A DNA stretch of 18,758 nucleotides from Cochliopodium minus (Eukaryota; Discosea; Himatismenida; Cochliopodiidae), in assembly GCA_024220525.1 (NCBI GenBank), contig JAMYWO010000063.1:2501-21258 (forward strand), read 5' to 3'. Positions 14,870 to 18,758 of this stretch are shown piece by piece. The notes under the pieces are model-generated. The model was not told the DNA's origin. It did not search any database and saw only the letters and a list, made by a program, of their open reading frames with translations. Each line of letters starts with the position of its first letter. Position 1 is the stretch's first letter. Made by a program: the position numbers and the translations under genes.

Positions 14870-16166
14870 ATGGACGATAATGTTGCTGTAGTAATAGATA
14901 ATGGCAGCAGTTTGATTAAAGCTGGATTGAATGGAGATGATGCCCCCAGATGCATCTTCCCAAGTGTAAAAATAAATAATTGAAATGTGAAAATTATTAT
15001 TTCCCTTCATTAGATAATTGGAAAGATAAAAGATGAAAAATACAGTAAACTTGAAATAGTAAATCAACAGATCTATTGTGGAGATGAAGCATATTCGAAG
15101 AAGAATTTTTTAGAACTGAAATATCCGATGATTAAGACAGAGATGGTTGATTGGAATGGGATGGAAAGATTATGGGAATGCACATTTAAGAAATTGGGGG
15201 TGAATTCATATGATTGTGCAACATTTATAACAGGAAAGTATCTTGATTTATTCAAAATTATTTAATCAAAAATAATATTTACTTATTCAAAATTTTTTAA
15301 ACAGAACCTATAAACAATTTGAAAAAAAACAAAGAAAAGATAAAAGAGATGATGTTCGAAAAATTTAATACAAGAGCCTTCCAAAGTGAACCACAAGAAA
15401 AATTGGCAATGTATTGTAGTGGAAGAACAACTGGGGTGATTTTATCTAGTGGATACGAAGTTTCGAAAGTGGTTCCAATACACGAAGGTGTTATTTTACT
15501 TGATAATCTAAAAAGTTTGGAGATAGGTGGAAATAATTTGTCTTGTTTTCTTCTCAAAAAGATTATCAGTAATAAAGTGTGCCTGATGGAAACTCAGACG
15601 GAGAAAGGATTAAGACATAATATTAAAGAGACCCTTTGTGAATTTTCCCTTGATTTAGAAAAAGACATTAATAACAAAGAATGCAAAAGTTAGTTTTTTA
15701 ATTGTAACTTATAATTTAATATTTAAATTTTGTGATGTTTTTTTTTTTTTTTAAAGATTATGAAATGCCAGACGGAAATGTTATTAATATCCCTCAAAGT
15801 TTGTTGATGGACTCTGTGGAACCTATCTTCCAACCCACTTTGTTAAAAATAAACTCACTAGGAATTCACCAACTCCTAAACAGCTCCATCTTGGAGATTG
15901 ACAAAGAAAAAAAGTTGTTTTATGAGAACATTGTTCTTAGCGGAGGAAATACTCTCCTTAAAAATTTCAAAGAAAGATTAACTAAAGAAATTGAATTGTT
16001 GGCACCTAATGACAAAGTCAAAATTATTGCTCCAAAGGAAAGAGAGTACAGCAGTTTCATTGGTGCTTCCATTTTAGTTTCTCTTGCTACTTTTCAGCAT
16101 ACTTGGATAAGTAAAGAAGAGTACGACGAAAAAGGTCCTGGAATAACAACAAGAAAAATGTTTTAA
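14870..16166 (+). CDS. Divergent actin-like protein with altered nucleotide site
   Basis: Predicted 369-residue actin-superfamily protein, close to the 375-residue length of actin. Exons: 14870-14965, 15014-15233, 15305-15688, 15757-16166. Actin blocks run end to end: [21 protein letters not shown] (phosphate loop 1), [98 protein letters not shown] and a terminal RKMF. Phosphate loop 2, normally VLDSGDG, reads ILSSGYE here: the Asp154 equivalent is Ser153 and the Asp157 equivalent is Tyr156, so ATP hydrolysis is doubtful. The Gln137 equivalent appears kept ([11 protein letters not shown]). The second intron needs a GA donor. It is too divergent for conventional actin, and I could not match it to a numbered Arp class. 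It may be an orphan lineage-specific actin-like protein, or a gene beginning to decay. Confidence 0.85.
15234..15304 (+). other. GA-AG intron in the actin-like gene
   Basis: The donor reads CAG|GAAAGT, the strong consensus CAG|GTAAGT with A in place of T at +2. The acceptor is AAACAG. Phase-1 joining G|AA gives [17 protein letters not shown], aligning with actin LLTEAPLNPKANREK. The nearby GT at 15238-15239 would give a frameshift and a stop about 24 codons on. A base error at 15235 would also explain it. Confidence 0.7.
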
Positions 16167-16212
16167 ATTTTACTCAAATTAAATAAAAAATTAAAATAAT
16201 ATAAATAAAAAA

Positions 16213-16719
16213 ATGATCATTGTTAGGAAAGCAAACAAAAATGATTACAAAATAATTGAAGAAATAGGAAATAATCATTATCCCAGAGAATATGATGAAG
16301 ATCTCGATCCTATCTTGGATAGATTTCCAGATTATTGTTTTGTATGTGAGGCAGATAGGGAAGTTATTGGATATATGGTTTCTTTTCCATTTTCCCTCGA
16401 TAAAGTTCACATTCTCAAAAGCAGTATAGAACACATATCTAATCCCTCTTGCCATTATCTTCATGATCTCGTCATAAATTCGAAATATCGAAATAAAGGA
16501 TATTCTAAAGTTCTGTTAGAAGAATTCATCAAGATAGATATCTATCCTAAAACCTTGACTGCAGTCATGGGGTAATTATTTCAAATAAAATAAAAATGAC
16601 AATTTTTTATTTTTTTTTAAAGATCACAAACTTTTTGGATGAAAAATGGATTTGAAATAGTAAAGGAAATTGAATACAACAACTCCAAAGCATACTATAT
16701 GATCAAGAAGCAAAAATAA
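16213..16719 (+). CDS. Small GNAT-family N-acetyltransferase
   Basis: Predicted 151-residue Gcn5-related acetyltransferase using acetyl-CoA; the acceptor is unknown. Two exons: 16213-16571 and 16623-16719, with a 51-nt GT-AG intron and junction GG|A giving VMGSQTFWMKNGF. The order is typical: VRKANKNDYKIIEEI (beta1-alpha1), CEADREVIGYMVSF (beta2-beta4), then motif A YLHDLVINSKYRNKGYSKVL at residues 82-101 with the R-N-K-G-Y-S pyrophosphate loop (93-98), and motif B FWMKNGFEIVKE near the C-terminus. The protein is one domain with no extension. It starts 46 bp after the actin-like stop on the same strand, so its promoter must be very short or overlap the upstream 3' end. Confidence 0.85.
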
Positions 16720-17127
16720 ACATTATTTATTCAAAGATTCTTTTTTTTTTTGTTAACTTTGTGATCTTATTATGCATTGCCACTTGGAATTGAATGTTTC
16801 TTCATTATTCTAGAACTTTTTTAAAAAAAAAAAGACAATTTTTTCATTAAAGAAAGCAAAATTTTTAGAAACAAATTTAATTAAATTTTTAAATCCCCAT
16901 GTCTTTTTGGTTATAAAAAATAAAAACAAAAATGAAAAAATATTGAAACAAAAAATAGAAAAAAAAAAAAAGAGAGAAGAAGAAAGAAAAAAAAAAAGGT
17001 TTAGAGAAGGAAAAGAGAAGAAGAATTTCTTAGTTAAAAAAAAATTTTTTTCCCCTAATTTCCCTTTAATCTCATAAAGTTTTTTTTTTTCCATCTTCCT
17101 TTTCTTTTTTTTTTTTTTTTGAGAAAA
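16720..17127. other. Convergent intergenic region, A/T-only low complexity
   Basis: 408 bp between the GNAT and tyrosine phosphatase stops. It is dominated by poly-A and purine runs on the + strand at about 16920-17050, with poly-T blocks at 16740 and 17080-17120. I see no credible gene; the open frames are Lys or Phe homopolymer artefacts. Confidence 0.6.
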
Positions 17128-18565
17128 TTATTTGGTAGTGGAGAGCAAAGAGTGGAGGTTGGTCGAAGAGTGAGATTTTTTCAAAAAAGCTTTTTTTCTT
17201 TTTTTGTCAAAGGCCAACTCATCAGGCAGCAGAAGAACAGAATTGAGAGAATTGTAAAGGTGAGATTTTTTGGGATGGTTGGATAAATAGACGTAGTCAT
17301 TAAAAACTTTGTAGATAAACAAATATTGGGAATCCGATTGAACCATGCCACTCCTGAGCTCTCTGAGCTTTTTGACAATTTCATATACATTTGGTTTTTG
17401 TTGCTCGGCCTTCCACAATGAGAGCGCGAGGTGTGTTGCGATGAACGTCCCCTGGTTGGGAAATTTTTGTTAGTAATCAAATTGAAAGTTAAGAGAAAAG
17501 TATATAGAAGATGATATTATAAAGAAAATCTTGTTAGAACAATAATGATCATTTTTTTTTATTTGATATTTATATTTATTTGATCTTTTTAATATAAAAA
17601 AAAATGAAAAAAAGAAATTTAATTTTAAGAATGAAAAGTAAATAGAAAAAAAAAAGTAAACAGAAAAAATAAAATTATTACTGTTCTCCCAATGCCAGCA
17701 GAGCTATGAAGAAAAAAAAAATTCAAATAAACAAAATTACCAAAAAAAATAAAAAAAAGTTACCAATGACAAATGATGGGGCCACACAAGCCATTGATTG
17801 ATCCAGAATAACTGTAAAGATCAGTGACAGTGATGAGACTTCTCAAAATGAGGGTGGAGGAAGGGACGCCAAAGTCTGGCCACTCAGTGTAGTGCAAATG
17901 ATAAATTACGCGGTTGTTGTTGCCGTTACTCCTGTTGAGCTCCAAAAAAGTAATGGTGAGGTTGTCCAAGAGGATACTCCCATTGTTGGTGACATTAAAG
18001 TCTCCATACGATGTGGTCTCGGACTTTACCACAAAAAAAAAAAAACAAGATGAAATCGAAAAAAAATTAATAAAAAAAAGGCATAGAATTTTTAAATTGA
18101 AAAGAAATGATGCAAATCAAAAATAATTAAAAGAAAGTATTACATTTCTGCTATAATAGCATAAATATCGAGAAAAAGAGAAAAAAAAAGAAAGATGAAA
18201 AAGAAAAGTAAAAACGTAAAAATCATGATTGAAATATGATGGCAAAAAAAAATAAATAAACAAAAAACAAAATAAATGAAACATGAAACATATACATACA
18301 TAGATAAAAAGATTTTTTTTAAAAAAAATTTTAATTACCTTTCTTTTTGGCCAGTAGCTATTCGCTTTTTTGACTCCCTTCTCAGTGAACTTGGTTAACA
18401 TAACAATGACACACGTCTTTTGTTGCCATGTCATCAACCAGAAGTCATTGAGAGTGGAGGGAATGGGCGCTTGGCATGCAATGAATTTTTTTGCATTACG
18501 TACTTTTCTACCAAAGACATCTTTTGGTTTGATAAAATTGGCGTTGATGTAGTCCTGTTCCACTC
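17128..18565 (-). CDS. Classical protein tyrosine phosphatase catalytic domain (5' partial)
   Basis: Catalytic domain of a tyrosine-specific PTP, which removes phosphate through a Cys nucleophile. Minus-strand exons visible: 18565-18339, 18023-17764, 17703-17682 and 17451-17128. They carry, in order: DYINANFIKP, IACQAPIPSTLNDFWLM, CVIVMLTKFTEKG, YWPKRK-SETTSYGDF, the WPD loop HYTEWPDFGVPSS, the P-loop HCSAGIGRTGTF with catalytic Cys and Arg, and the Q-loop MVQSDSQYLFIY. All catalytic elements are intact. The catalytic Cys codon is split TG|C by an intron, and the rest of the loop through GRT lies on a 22-nt exon. The tail after the Q-loop (about 70 residues) is basic and serine-rich. The first visible exon begins mid-codon after an acceptor, so the N-terminal part of the domain, with the substrate-recognition KNRY loop, lies beyond 18565, probably outside the window. 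Confidence 0.93.
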
Positions 18566-18758
18566 CTATTTTGGATAATATATTATATATAAATTAAAAT
18601 TTTATATTTCTTTTTTTTTTTGAAAATTAAATTGATAAATGAATAAATAGAAGGAAAATAAAATATATATTGCAGGAATTATGAGTTTAAGATCAAATAA
18701 TTTTGAATCAAATTGAATTATTTTTTTGATATTTCGAGAATTTGAAATAGGAGATAAA
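18566..18758 (-). other. Probable PTP intron running to the window edge
   Basis: The minus strand here is AT-rich and stop-rich and ends in CCAAAATAG, a good acceptor for the first visible PTP exon. No upstream exon with a PTP motif can be read, so the donor is probably beyond the right edge. Confidence 0.55.

Noticed and set aside
15234-15304. Use of the canonical GT at 15238 as donor
   Set aside because: It joins in the wrong frame (TGKTYKQF...) and stops shortly after, losing the actin match that the GA donor restores.
16810-17094. 94-codon minus-strand Phe/Lys-rich frame
   Set aside because: Homopolymer A/T artefact in convergent intergenic DNA.

Overview
The window comes from a very AT-rich, intron-bearing eukaryotic genome. 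Introns and intergenic DNA are almost pure A/T with long poly-T and poly-A runs. Coding DNA is richer, and proteins carry asparagine tracts. A STAT-type SH2 transcription factor, an actin-like protein, a Mi-2-type CHD remodeller and the poly-Asn tracts suggest an amoeboid protist, most likely Amoebozoa (dictyostelid-like or a relative). I cannot fix the genus, and another AT-rich amoeboid lineage is possible. All exon structures below were joined by hand from reading frame and family conservation.

Layout: a partial + strand strictosidine-synthase-like gene (2-952) converges on a run of four minus-strand genes: gamma-carbonic anhydrase-like (1091-1973), RPAIN-like (2224-3048), Nnf1/PMF1-like kinetochore protein (3305-4165) and a 1672-residue CHD3/4 (Mi-2)-type helicase (4352-9651). 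A 189-bp divergent promoter separates CHD from + strand CDC73 (9841-11386). Then come a single-exon STAT (11732-13705, +), a ZAR1/3CxxC-like zinc-finger protein (14140-14529, -), a divergent actin-like protein (14870-16166, +), a small GNAT acetyltransferase (16213-16719, +) and a classical protein tyrosine phosphatase running off the right edge (17128-18565, -).

Most genes are ordinary nuclear housekeeping or signalling genes: chromatin remodelling, the Paf1 complex, the kinetochore, RPA import, and phosphotyrosine signalling with a STAT and a PTP about 3.4 kb apart. I see no operon-like functional cluster and no mobile element, CRISPR array, tRNA or rRNA.

The most unusual signal is in the splicing. 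Of 25 introns I could place inside coding regions, three need a GC donor (strictosidine-synthase-like, gamma-CA, CHD) and one needs a GA donor (actin-like gene). In each case the non-GT choice restores a family-conserved sequence exactly. Several exons are tiny (22, 22, 27 and 30 nt), and three of these encode catalytic or structural core motifs. Other points of interest are an altered helicase motif V in CHD, split PHD pairs around a Nopp140-like linker, a C-terminal SUMO-interacting-like motif, a YEEI tyrosine at the STAT tail, an actin-like protein lacking the Asp154 equivalent, and an AG|GTAAG recursive-splice-like site in non-coding DNA.
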